Positions 50,490 through 60,630 of a stretch of DNA of 64,000 bases are shown here, one piece after another. Each line of letters starts with the position of its first letter. Within the stretch, counting starts at the first letter, position 1. Location of the stretch: contig NC_081339.1 in the NCBI RefSeq assembly GCF_022539665.2, positions 7,747,367 through 7,811,366 of the forward strand, in the 5' to 3' direction. Origin of the DNA: Daphnia carinata (Eukaryota; Arthropoda; Branchiopoda; Diplostraca; Daphniidae). The translations under genes and the position numbers were made by a program. The notes under the pieces are model-generated. The model ran no database searches, had not been told where the DNA came from, and saw only the letters and a program-made list of their open reading frames with translations.

Positions 50490-51959
50490 TTCATCTAATT
50501 ATTAAAGCAGTCAAACTGCATGCCCCTTTACCTTTTCCGTAACGATTCGACATAAAAGGATGCCACACAAGATGTGAAACATGTCTCTTAATTTTGTAGT
50601 CTGTGTGATGAATACAAGCGATTACAAAGGTCATTCCTCTTTACATTTTGGTTAGTTCCTGGATGGTGCCACGATGAATACAAGATGCGTTATTGTGACA
50701 ATCTTGCCAAAAAACTTTACGTTTTCAACTCCTTATTCAGAGCATGATACACGTGTTAATCACGTTTAATTCTACGAAACCTCAAATGACCCTTGCTTTT
50801 TTAAAGACTGTTTTCAAAGATTACGACTACTGTAGTTTATTTTGCTAATATTACTTCATGTCATCGGTATATAACGAACTAAATTTTTTTCCCACGGAAA
50901 TTCCTATGATAAAAAATTACGTAAAACTAAATGGATTTTTCTGCAATTCGTGAGCGATAACTACAAAGATGATTGGTAAATAAAAGCAACGATTATAGGG
51001 CACCGAATAATGTCTATTTTTTTCGAAGAACGAAATAATAAACTATCAGATCCACTTAGACCCTACCTGTTTCTTTATGCTAGACTAGGTGCCGCCTTGA
51101 CAGAATTTTATTGTTGACCTTAAGGTTTTTCGTTAAATCGAGATTACCTGCCCTAAAGCATCGGGGCGTGCATTTGGGAAGAAATACGCAGGGTTCCAGA
51201 CATCAGACAACTTGTTTCCCCGGTTCAATAAGTTATGTAACAATATTTATTTTTAACTGTAATTACGTTGCATCTCCATCATCATTTAATGTCGGAGTAA
51301 CACATTATTGTAACCGTTTCTGATATTTTAAAATTTCAGTTTTTTGTTTATGTTTTTTTTTAACGAAATCATTAAGGTTTGTATTTTGTTTAACGATGAA
51401 CTAAATCTCAATGGATATAATACAATTTAGGCTATAATACGCCAACGGGCTTCATTCAAATTGATCGCCTTTTCTTGTCTCTAAAACCATGTACGGACAT
51501 AGCAATAAAACGCGCTTAGTTACAACTGTTTGGATTGCAAAATAATTGGGTTCAAAGGGTCGTTGGTAACTGGTTAGCAATGACAGTAGACTCCTATGTC
51601 TTTTGATCTAGACAGAATCCAAAAAACATGTCTTGGATACAGATCTGCGCTCACCAACTGGAAACTATAACTAGTTTAAACGTTGTCAGTTCACTACCCC
51701 CTGGATGAATAACACATCTCTCTTGCTACATGCTGGATCCTCATTTCGTTATCAGTTTTTAGTTCAAAAATGGGAATCTCTTTTTTTGATTGAACACACC
51801 CTTTTTTCTGTTAAAAAAAATCGTTGCAACGTGAGGCCGTATATTTGCATACTAAACACGCTTTACCTATTATGGTTCAGCGCAATAGTATATAACAATG
51901 GAACGCTCACCTTTCTGCAGTCATATCGTTAGAATCCTCTGCTTGGAATCCAGCCCAAA
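50490..51959. repeat. Duplicated spacer, copy A (upstream of member 5)
   Basis: This ~1.45 kb spacer recurs at 54020-55469 and 59255-60630. Shared landmarks include GCAGTCAAACTGC at its start, a block ending TGTCTCTTAATTTT, and GGATCCTCATTTCGTTATCAG shortly before the promoter. Copies differ by many substitutions and small gaps. Confidence 0.85.
51889..51896 (+). promoter_or_regulatory. TATA box, array member 5
   Basis: TATATAAC with a GCAGTC initiator-like site at 51917-51922 and the start codon at 51960. The same arrangement is present before member 6 and deleted before member 8. Confidence 0.65.
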
Positions 51960-53182
51960 ATGACACGCTCCAACTCTGCATCCGTGTCACCGTTGATGGT
52001 AATTATTTCCAAACGTTTTTCCCCTATCGTGAAGCAACATTGGTTTTTGCTATTCTATAGCGCAAATAATGTGTTACGTAATTGTATTGATTATAGATGA
52101 TGGTCATGGCCTGTTTCCTCGTGTTGGCTTCAGCCGAAGAGAAATCTTCGGTTGTGAATCAAGATCGCCAATCAAGGCAGATTGTGTTGCCCCCCGAATC
52201 GTACCATTTTTCTAGTGGCTTCCCATTACCTTACTTTGATTCTTACGGACAACCGTTAATGGTGCCAGTAGGAAATACTTTCCCAGATCCTAATGTGCCT
52301 TACATTTATTCACTGTCTTCATCCGGTATGAACCAAAATATATTTATTTTCTGTTTTTGCATTTTTGCAACTAATGATGACCATTGAAAGCCTATACATT
52401 AACATGATGACATTGTTCTAAGCAAGTTTTTACGCGTAGGCAACTCGGAAATGGAAAGGGCGTTTCAAAACCAAGCGGCAAGCCTTACGATAACACCAGC
52501 AGAGACAGGTATAAAACTATGTTTTCTTAAAGAACTTTATTATTCTTACTTATATTAACTTGTTTCTCTTTTCTTATGTTCTTTTTATTTTTACAAACAT
52601 TTTTCTTTTACCTTTTCCTTCGTTAGAGTGTCTCTTGGAAAATCTTCCTACCGAAGGAAGCGCTCGTTGTCGTCTGGCCACTCAAGCGAGACGCGGAGAT
52701 ATCACTATGAAATTCACCAAACTCGACCAGATAGCTAATTTCGCAATTACCGCACCGACGAATTACAACATTAAGCTAACATGCAGCGATATAACGAATG
52801 TCAATGCTTTTACGGTAAGTCTATTGTGAATTACATACGGTTGAATATAGTGTGTCAGTTTGATCGATGATACTGAGGTCATCTCCGTAGTCAAAATATT
52901 GTTAATTTAAACAACATTAAGTTTATTTTTATTTTATCAATTTCATAATAGTTTTATTCTTTTTACTAGAGAAATGGTGTCTTTTTCGCTAGCTTCTTTG
53001 GAAAGCTGTTGTATTCATTTGATTCAAATCTTTTCATTTGTTTTATGGGCTCATAGCAAAGCGTTCAAATCACTGCAACTACGGATACGCCTGTGACGGA
53101 AAAGAACTACATGAACATTGCGGTGCGTAGTACAGAATCCGGTGACTCATTGAAATGCAGCTGGGAGTCCAGTCGTCAATAA
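51960..53182 (+). CDS. Array member 5: secreted four-cysteine protein
   Basis: Exons 51960-51998, 52097-52325, 52440-52508, 52627-52814 and 53057-53182 join to 216 residues. The signal peptide is completed by MMVMACFLVLASA at the start of exon 2. NQDRQSRQIVL contains an RxxR furin-like site. Exon 3 (23 codons) encodes ERAFQNQAASLTITP. The four-cysteine domain has C114, C127, C165 and C209, with the signature TQARRGDI, LTCSDI, TDTPVTE and LKCSW, ending ESSRQ. All sites are intact, so this is the best reference for the 5-8 subgroup. Function unknown. Confidence 0.88.
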
Positions 53183-53469
53183 AACATTTCCAGGATGGTT
53201 ATATGCCGTAATTGATATAACAAATCAGCATTACGCATTGACTAATCACGAGGTATTGTGTCGTCCTTATTAGTCGGTGTGTACAAACTGAATTTGGAGG
53301 TGGATGTTTGATCCTATGTAGTGTTATCCATTTAAAAAGTACAACATTAATTTAAACAATCTTAAATATTGAATACACCTTTATTGTACTGAATCAATGC
53401 TTTTTCATCTTAACATGTGGTTTTTAATTATCCACATGATTTCTTGTGGGTAAAAGACTATCGGCAAGT

Positions 53470-53877
53470 GAGCTATCGACTCGATCTTCGACAATTCGAC
53501 TGGATAACGTAGAGGTTCTCATCACGTCGTCAATCAAATGACGTTAATCAGGTTTTCCCTATAAAAGTCTTTATTAAAGGATGGTATTAAATTCCAGGCA
53601 ATGATCATGACTCACAGTGAATTTAAATAAAGTTTACCAGTATTGGATCTAACACAATCATTCCTATATCACCGTGCCATTCCTCGTCAGCTTCGGTTAG
53701 TATTAACAGTTCTAATGTGACAAATTTTTTTTTCTTTCTAGAAATCGATGAAGTTGCACCAAACATGAAATCTTTCCCGTCAAGACTCTTCGGAAAGACG
53801 ATGATATGGGGAATGCTCTTCGTATCGCACAAAATTTACATGTATCGATCTAAATCAAGAGCAATCCCTCCGGGTGG
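53470..53877 (-). pseudogene. Relic of the DARS2 3' end, copy 1
   Basis: Minus-strand sequence matches the 3' flank, poly(A) signal (53570-53575) and last ~50 codons of the DARS2 gene at 62358-62670. The readable part is MCDT.SI...FPKSLDGKD; then the frame drifts past the real stop position. Homology ends abruptly near 53877, inside what is the last coding exon in DARS2. It carries no catalytic motif and no promoter of its own, so it is a passenger of the tandem duplication. Confidence 0.85.
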
Positions 53878-54019
53878 AGTCAAAGTTTCGACTATCTATC
53901 CATGGAAAAGAGACCAAGCCCTTAAAAAAGCAAAAGGTTTTGTTTCCAATGCCTGAAGGAAGGCCATAGAAGCGTCGATTGACCTGTGGGCTCATTTCCT
54001 TAATGCGGGTATTTTTTTG

Positions 54020-55469
54020 CCATTTCAAAATTCATCTAATTATTAAAGCAGTCAAACTGCATGTTTCTGAACCTTTTCCGTAAACAGTCAAGAGACGCAA
54101 AAGAATGCCACACACGATGTGACGCATGTCTCTTAATTTTATGTAGCCTTATGAATCCACGCGATTTCAACGTTCGTTGCCCTTTTCATTTTAGTTAATT
54201 CCTGGATGGTTCCATGATGAAAAATACAAAATGCATTGTTGTCACACGCTTACCAAGAAATTTAACGATTTCAATTCCTTTTTCAGAGCATGGAAGACGT
54301 GTCAATCTGGTTTAATTCTGCGAAAACGTTAAGTGACCCTTGTTTTTGTTGTTGACTGTCTTCATAGATTATGACTAATGTAATTTATTTAATTAATATT
54401 AATTTACGTCATTGGTAGCCTCGGATCTACAATTCTATAGGTTTCTGCAACGTACTGCACGAAGAACTCGGAAGCATATAACGAACTAAAGTTTTTTCAT
54501 GGGAAATTTCTATGATGAAAATTACGTAAAAACGGCCTAAATTTTCGAGAGAGAGAATGAGATTAGTGAATAAAAGCGACGATCGTAGCGCACTGCAAAG
54601 TGTCTAGTTTTTCGAAGAAGGAAATAATAAACTATCAAATTCACTTAGACCCGATCTGTTTCTTTATGCTAGACTAGTTACCGTCATGGCCGAATTTTTT
54701 TGTTGTTCTTAAGGTTTCTTGTTAAGTCAAGATTGTACCTACCCGAAAACATCAATTTGTAGAGGTCGGTACGCAGGGTATGTTTCAGACATCAAACGAC
54801 TTGTTTCCGGCGTACAATAAATTATGTAACGTTATGTTCTAAAGCAACGAGTTTTTAGTGTTTTTTTTAACCAACCATCAGGTGACGTAGTTTTTGTAAC
54901 GGTAAACTATTTTTGCTCTGACGTCTCCATTTATGTAATGTAATTTAGGCTAATACGCCACCAGTTTGCATTAAATTTTATCGCCTTTTTCTTGTTTCGA
55001 AAACCCTGTATAGACATGTTAAGGAAATGCGCTTGGCTACAACTGTGTGGTTAAAAAATATTGTGCTGAAGGGGTCGCTGATAACTGGTTATCAATTGCC
55101 AATAGTCTCTGATGTCTTTCGATCTAGCAGAATCCAAATAACATGTCTCGGATACAGATTTCCGCTCAACAACTGGAAACTATAACAAGTTTGAACGTTG
55201 TCAGTTCCCTCCCCCCTGGATGAACAACACACCTCTCCCACTAAATGCTGGATCCTCATTTCGTTATCAGGACTTAGTTCAAAAGCGGGAAACCCTTATT
55301 GATTGAACACGCCCTTTTTCTGTTTAATAAAAATCGTTGCCACATGGGCCATATTTGCATACTGCGCACGCATTACCTGTTACGATTCAGCGCAATGGTA
55401 TATAATAACGAACCGTTCGCCTTTCAGCACTCATATTGTTAGGATTCTTCGTTTGGAATCGACTTCAAA
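54020..55469. repeat. Duplicated spacer, copy B (upstream of member 6)
   Basis: Homologous to copies A and C of the spacer. The stretch just before it (53877-54020) also matches 59112-59255, showing that copies B and C share the same junction with the DARS2 relic. Confidence 0.85.
55399..55406 (+). promoter_or_regulatory. TATA box, array member 6
   Basis: TATATAAT with a TCAGCA initiator-like site about 26 bp downstream and the start codon at 55470. Confidence 0.65.
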
Positions 55470-56756
55470 ATGTCACGTTCCAACTCCGCATCCATGTCGT
55501 CGTTGTCGGTAATTATTTCCAATCATTTTTCCCTATCGATAATGCTGTTAGCAACCTTGATTTTTTTGCTATTCTATGGCGCCAACAATGTGTTACGGCA
55601 CTGTTTTGTTTTTAGATGATGGTAATAGCCTGTTTCCTGGTGTTGGCTTCAGCCGAAGAGAGATCTTCGGTTGTGGATCTAGATCGCCAATCGAAGCAGA
55701 TTCTGTTGACCCCCGAATCGTATCATTTTCCTAGCTCCCCATTACCGTACTTTAATCCTTACGGACAACCGTTAATGGTGGCAGTAGATGTTTTCCCAGA
55801 TCCTAATGCTGTGCCTTACGTTTATTCGCCGTCTTCCTCTGGTAGGAATCAAAATAGATTTTTTATTTTTTGTTTCAATTTGTGTGTAATTAGTGATAAC
55901 TGCGACGACTATTGCAAAGCTATATGCTTAAATTTGATAGCATTGTTCTAAGCAATTTTTTACACTCAGGCAACTTGGGAATGGAAAGGGCGTTTCAAAA
56001 CCAACTAGCAGACATTAAGATAACACCAACAACGACAGGTATGAAATTATATTTTCTCGAAGGACTTCATTGTTGTTACCACATTCGCAAATATGTTGAT
56101 TGTACAGCAAAATATTATTTCTTTATTCTTTATGTTCTTTTCCCTTTTATAAATATTTTTTTAAAAATCTTTTCCTTTATTAGAGTGTCTCTTATCCGAT
56201 ATTACTATCGACGGAAGTGTTCGTTGTCGTCAGGCCTCTCAAGCAAGGCGCGGAAACATCTATATCAAATTCAGCGCCGGCGACCAAATAGCTAATTTCG
56301 CAATCACCGCACCAACGAATTTCAACATTAGGCTAACATGTAGTGAAAAATCGGACAACATTAACGCTTTTACGGTAGGTTTATTTGATGCACAAACGAA
56401 TGAATTAGTTTTATTAGCTAGATTGATGATATCGAGGTGTATCTTCGTAATAAGCAAATTGTAAAAATCTTCTGGTGGTTATTTATTCTTTTAAAAGAGA
56501 AAAGATTTTTATTTGCTACTGCGGAAAGCTGCTGTATTCTTTGTACCGAAATTCTTTTATTTGTTTTATGGACACATAGCAAAGCGTTCGAATCAGTAAA
56601 ACATCGGATACGCCTGTCACGGAAAGCAACTACATGAACATAGCGGTGTATAATCCAATATCCGATGCGGGGCGTAGTAGGCCTACAATGTTCGCTGCGG
56701 TGCGTGTTACAGCGGATGGCGTATTGAAATGCAGTTGGGAGTCCAGTCGCCAATAA
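55470..56756 (+). CDS. Array member 6: secreted four-cysteine protein with an exon 5 insertion
   Basis: Exons 55470-55508, 55616-55841, 55970-56038, 56184-56374 and 56580-56756 join to 233 residues. It is closest to members 5, 7 and 8. Exon 2 completes the signal peptide (MMVIACFLVLASA), then DRQSKQILL and FPSSPLPYFNPYGQPLM. Exon 3 encodes NLGMERAFQNQLADIKITP. The four-cysteine domain is intact (RCRQASQARRG, LTCSE, SDTPVTE, LKCSW, ending ESSRQ). A 17-residue net insertion lies just before the fourth cysteine, from a 54-bp in-frame insertion flanked by GCGGTG. Function unknown. Confidence 0.87.
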
Positions 56757-56984
56757 ACATTTGCTAGTTCAGTACGGTTGTATGCCCCTATTATATAGCA
56801 GGTCAGCATTACGCATTGACTAATTCCGAGGCACTGTGTCGTCCTTATTGGTCAGTGCATACAAATTTAATTTGCAGTGGTGGATATTTGACCATATGTG
56901 TACTACCCATTTAAAAAATACAACTTTAATTTAAACAATCTTAAGTATTGAATACACCTTTATTGTACTGAATCAATGCGTCTT

Positions 56985-57580
56985 CAATGTAAAAAAACAA
57001 CAATCAACTTTGGATTGAAAAAAAAGGATCCCCTTTCTTCAAATATTATAAAACTATAAATCGCAAAATCGTAGCTGATCCGAGGAATGTTCATGATAGA
57101 TTGTTCAGTTGCTGATAATTTTATGAGGTGCAATTTGATGGTATTACTAACATACTTCCCCAGAAGCATGCCTTGCAAAATACGTGACAATAAAAAGGCT
57201 GCCAAACACGTGTACACATTTGTGACTGCCAAGTTTCGTTTCCTAAGACCAAGCAATTCATGCATGCCGTGAAGTTTCAATAGTTTTCGTATATTTTGAA
57301 CAATCAAACAAATATTCGCGCTAATAGGGATAATTATGGAAAATAAGGCTTACCTGGAGAAAAAGAAGTTTCAAAGAAGCCATGCCTGCTGTGTATATTG
57401 TGTGCCACCTCTGAGTCTACATCAATGACGTCTAGTAAATACTTCATTCATCCTCAGGAGTCCGTCATTAGACTATATGAGTCAAAAATATAACTAAAAG
57501 ATTTGGAAGGAATTGCGCAGGAACGCAATTGCGTGCCCGTTCGCTTTACTTACCCATATGAATACTAGTTAGTAATAGAC
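56985..57580. other. Unique insertion-like segment between members 6 and 7
   Basis: Neither the flank of member 5 nor the real DARS2 flank contains this ~0.6 kb stretch. On the minus strand it has an uninterrupted frame of 107 codons at 57307-56984. There is also a donor-like CAG|GTAAGC at about 57355, preceded by ATG and nine hydrophobic-leaning codons. I do not recognise a protein; it may be a mobile-element fragment or chance. Confidence 0.35.
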
Positions 57581-57589
57581 GACATCGGC

Positions 57590-57857
57590 AAGTCTGTTGA
57601 ATTACCAGACTGCGAGGTATCAATTTGATCTTACAATTCGACTAGATAACGTAGAGTTTCTCATCATGCCGTCAATCGAAAGATTTGTAAACGATTTTAA
57701 CTATAAAGGATCATCTTTATTAAATTCCAGGCAATGATCATGATTTACAGGGAATTTATACAAATTTTACCAGTACTGGATCTAACACAATCCATTCTAT
57801 ATCACCTTGCCACCCCTCGTCAGCTTCGGTTATTATTAACAGATCTATTGTGATCCA
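57590..57857 (-). pseudogene. Relic of the DARS2 3' flank, copy 2, fused to a family exon
   Basis: Matches the DARS2 downstream flank and 3' UTR, including the poly(A) signal (57716-57721), then stops in a T tract at about 57857 and joins directly to exon 3 of array member 7. Almost no DARS2 coding sequence remains. Confidence 0.8.
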
Positions 57858-57863
57858 ATTTTT

Positions 57864-58605
57864 CAACTTGGGAATGGAAAGGGCGTTTCAAAACCAACTA
57901 GCAGACATTAAGATAAAACCAGCAGCTGGAGGTATGTAATTATATTTTCTCGAAGAACATTGTTGCCGTTACCACATTCGCAAACAAGATTGGACGTACA
58001 GTGTAATATTATTTCTTTTTTCTTTATGTTCTTTTCCTTTTTATAAATATTTTTTAAAAAATCTTTCCCCTTATTAGAGTGTCTCTTTGGCACTCTGGCT
58101 ACCGAAGGAAGCGTTCGTTGTCGTAAGGCCTCTCAAGCGAGACGAGGAAACATCTATATCAAATTCACCACCGGCAACCAAATAGCTAATTTCGCAATCA
58201 CCGCACCGACGAATTTCAACATTAGACTTACATGTAGTGAAGTAACGGCGAACGTTAAGGCTTTTACGGTAAGTCTATTGTGAATTATAAAAGACTGAAT
58301 AGATTTTGTGTGCTTGATCGATGATACGGAGGTCCTTTCCGTAGTCAAAATTTTGGTTTAGATTTCCAAATAGTTTTACTCTTTATTAGAGAACTGGTTG
58401 TCTTTTTTATTTTTTTTTCTGTAGAAAGCTGATGTATCCATTTCATTCAAATCTTTTTACTTGTTTTATTGACTCACAGCAAAGCGTTCAAATCACTGCA
58501 ACAACGGATACGCCTTTGATGGAAAGCAAGTATATGAACATTGCGGTGCGTAGTGCAGCAGCGAATGACGTAGTGAAATGCAGCTGGGAGTCCAGTCGTC
58601 AATAA
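57864..58605 (+). pseudogene. Array member 7: 5'-truncated copy lacking promoter and exons 1-2
   Basis: What remains is exon 3 (57864-57931, its acceptor AG lost), exon 4 (58078-58268) and exon 5 (58480-58605). Splice sites from the exon 3 donor onward are good, and exons 4-5 stay open with all four cysteines (RCRKASQARRG, LTCSEV, TDTPLME, VKCSW) to the usual ESSRQ stop. No start exon, signal peptide or TATA box precedes it; instead the DARS2 flank relic abuts exon 3. The intact frame suggests a recent deletion, or use of exons 4-5 from a transcript starting elsewhere. Confidence 0.8.
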
Positions 58606-58856
58606 AATATTTGCAGAACGGTTTTACGCCCCATTTATACAGCAGATCAGTATCACGCATTGACTAACCATCACGAGACTCTGTGTGCGTGCTTATTAGT
58701 CAGTGCGTACAAACTGAATTTGCGGGGCCGGATTTTTGAACCTACGCATTGTTACCCATTTCAAAAGTAAAACTTTTATTTAAACAATTTTAAGTATTGA
58801 ATACACTTTTACTGTACTGAATCAATGCTTTTTTTCACTTTTCTTCTGTTTTTCCT

Positions 58857-59112
58857 TATATAAAGTTTACCAGTACTCCGTCTAACACAATCCATTCTAT
58901 ATCACCTTGCCATCCCTCACCAGCTTTAGTTATTTTTAACAATTCCGTTGTAGTACATTTCCATTTCTTTCTGTGAGATCGTTAAATTTACACCAGACTT
59001 TAAATTTTTCCCCTCGAGACTCTTCTTAAGGACGATAACATCGCAAATACTGTTCGTATCGCACAGAATTCACCTGAGCCCATATAATCCAAGAGCTATC
59101 CCGCCGTATGGA
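58857..59112 (-). pseudogene. Relic of the DARS2 3' end, copy 3
   Basis: Minus-strand match to the DARS2 3' UTR and last ~50 codons, interrupted by stops and substitutions. Its inner end falls at the same position of DARS2 as copy 1, and beyond it both share the same unrelated sequence. No function is expected. Confidence 0.82.
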
Positions 59113-59254
59113 GTCAACGTTTCGATTATCTATCCATGGAAAAGAAAGCAGAACTCTTTAAAAGCAAAAGGTTCTGTTTCAGATGCCTAAAGGAAGACCA
59201 TTGAAGCATCGACTGACCTGCGGGTTCATTTTCTTTTTGCGGGGATTCCTTCTT

Positions 59255-60630
59255 ATTTAAAAATTCATTTAATTATTAAAGCAGTCAAACTGCCCGCCCC
59301 TTTACCTTTTCCGGCGTCGGCGTAAAAGGTTGCCAGAGAAGATGTGAAACATGTCTCTTAATTTCTTAGTCTTTCTGAGGAAAACAAACGATTTCAACAG
59401 TCATTGCTCTTTAAATTTTGATTAGTTCCTGGATGGTGCCACGATGATAACAAGACGCGTTCTTGTGACGCGCTTGCCAAAAAAATTCAAGATTTCAACT
59501 CCTTACGCAGAGCATGAAACACGTCAAATGACACTCGTTTTTTTTGTAAATTTCTTCAAAGATTATCAGTGCTGTAGTTTATTGTGTTAAATTATTTGAC
59601 GCCATTGGCAGCATAGATCTATAATTCTATACGTTTCTATGTAGACTATTGCACGAAGAACTCTGAAACATATAACTAATTATGATAATAATAATAACTG
59701 ATATGATAAAAATAAGGTAAAATGGTATGGATTTAACAACAAGTACTGACTGATAGCTACGAAAGTGATTGGTGAATAAAAGCGGCAATTGCTGGGCACC
59801 GCATAATGTCGCATTTTTCGAGGAACGAAATAATAAACTATCAAATCCACTTAAACCCTACCTGTTTCTTGATGCTAGACTAGGTGCCGACGTGGTAAAA
59901 TTTTGTCGTTGATCTTATGGTTTCTTATTAAGTTAAGATTATCTTCCTTAAAAGCATCAATTGCGTGGAGGTTGGTACGCAGGATATGTTCCAGACATCA
60001 AACGACTTGTTTCCCAAGTACGATTAGTTATGTAACAAGAGCTTAAAAACTGGAATTACTTTGGGGTTACTTTGTCTCTTGAGACTTATTCAAAGAAAAG
60101 CACATTCTAATCACTATGCCCCAAAGATTAGAATTTTCTGTTTTGTTTTATTTGGTTTGTTATTTGTTTTTTGAGGGGGCATGTGGTTTTTGTAACGATA
60201 AACTATTTTCGCTCTCACATCTCCATTGTTATAACATAATTTAGGCTAATACGCCAACAGTTTCCATTAAGTAGCATCGCATTTTCTTGTTTGTAAAACA
60301 TGTAGGAACATATTAAGAAAATGCGCTTGGTTACAACTATTTGGTTGCGAAATATTGTGCTGAAGACGTCGCTTGTAACAGGTTATCAATTGACAATAGA
60401 CTCTGATGTCTTTCGATCTACACAGAACAAAAATAACTTGATTTGGATACAGATTTCTGCTCAACAACTGGAAGCCAAAACAAGTCTGAACGTTGACAGT
60501 TCACTACCCCCTGGATGAGCAACACACCTCTCCCGCTAGATGCAGGATCCTCATTTCGTTATCAGGTCTTAGTTCAAAAGCGGGGATTTCTTTCACTTGT
60601 TAGCATCCTCTGCTGAAAAACTTCCCCAAT
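59255..60630. repeat. Duplicated spacer, copy C (upstream of member 8)
   Basis: Third copy of the spacer. Compared with copies A and B it lacks about 135-140 bp between GGATCC (60545-60550) and the start codon, the part that carries the TATA box and initiator in the others. It has a private insertion-like stretch near 60050-60180. Confidence 0.82.

Noticed and set aside
53623-53832. Functional DARS2-like open frame
   Set aside because: It matches only the last ~50 DARS2 codons, lacks splice context and catalytic motifs, and runs beyond the real stop by drift.
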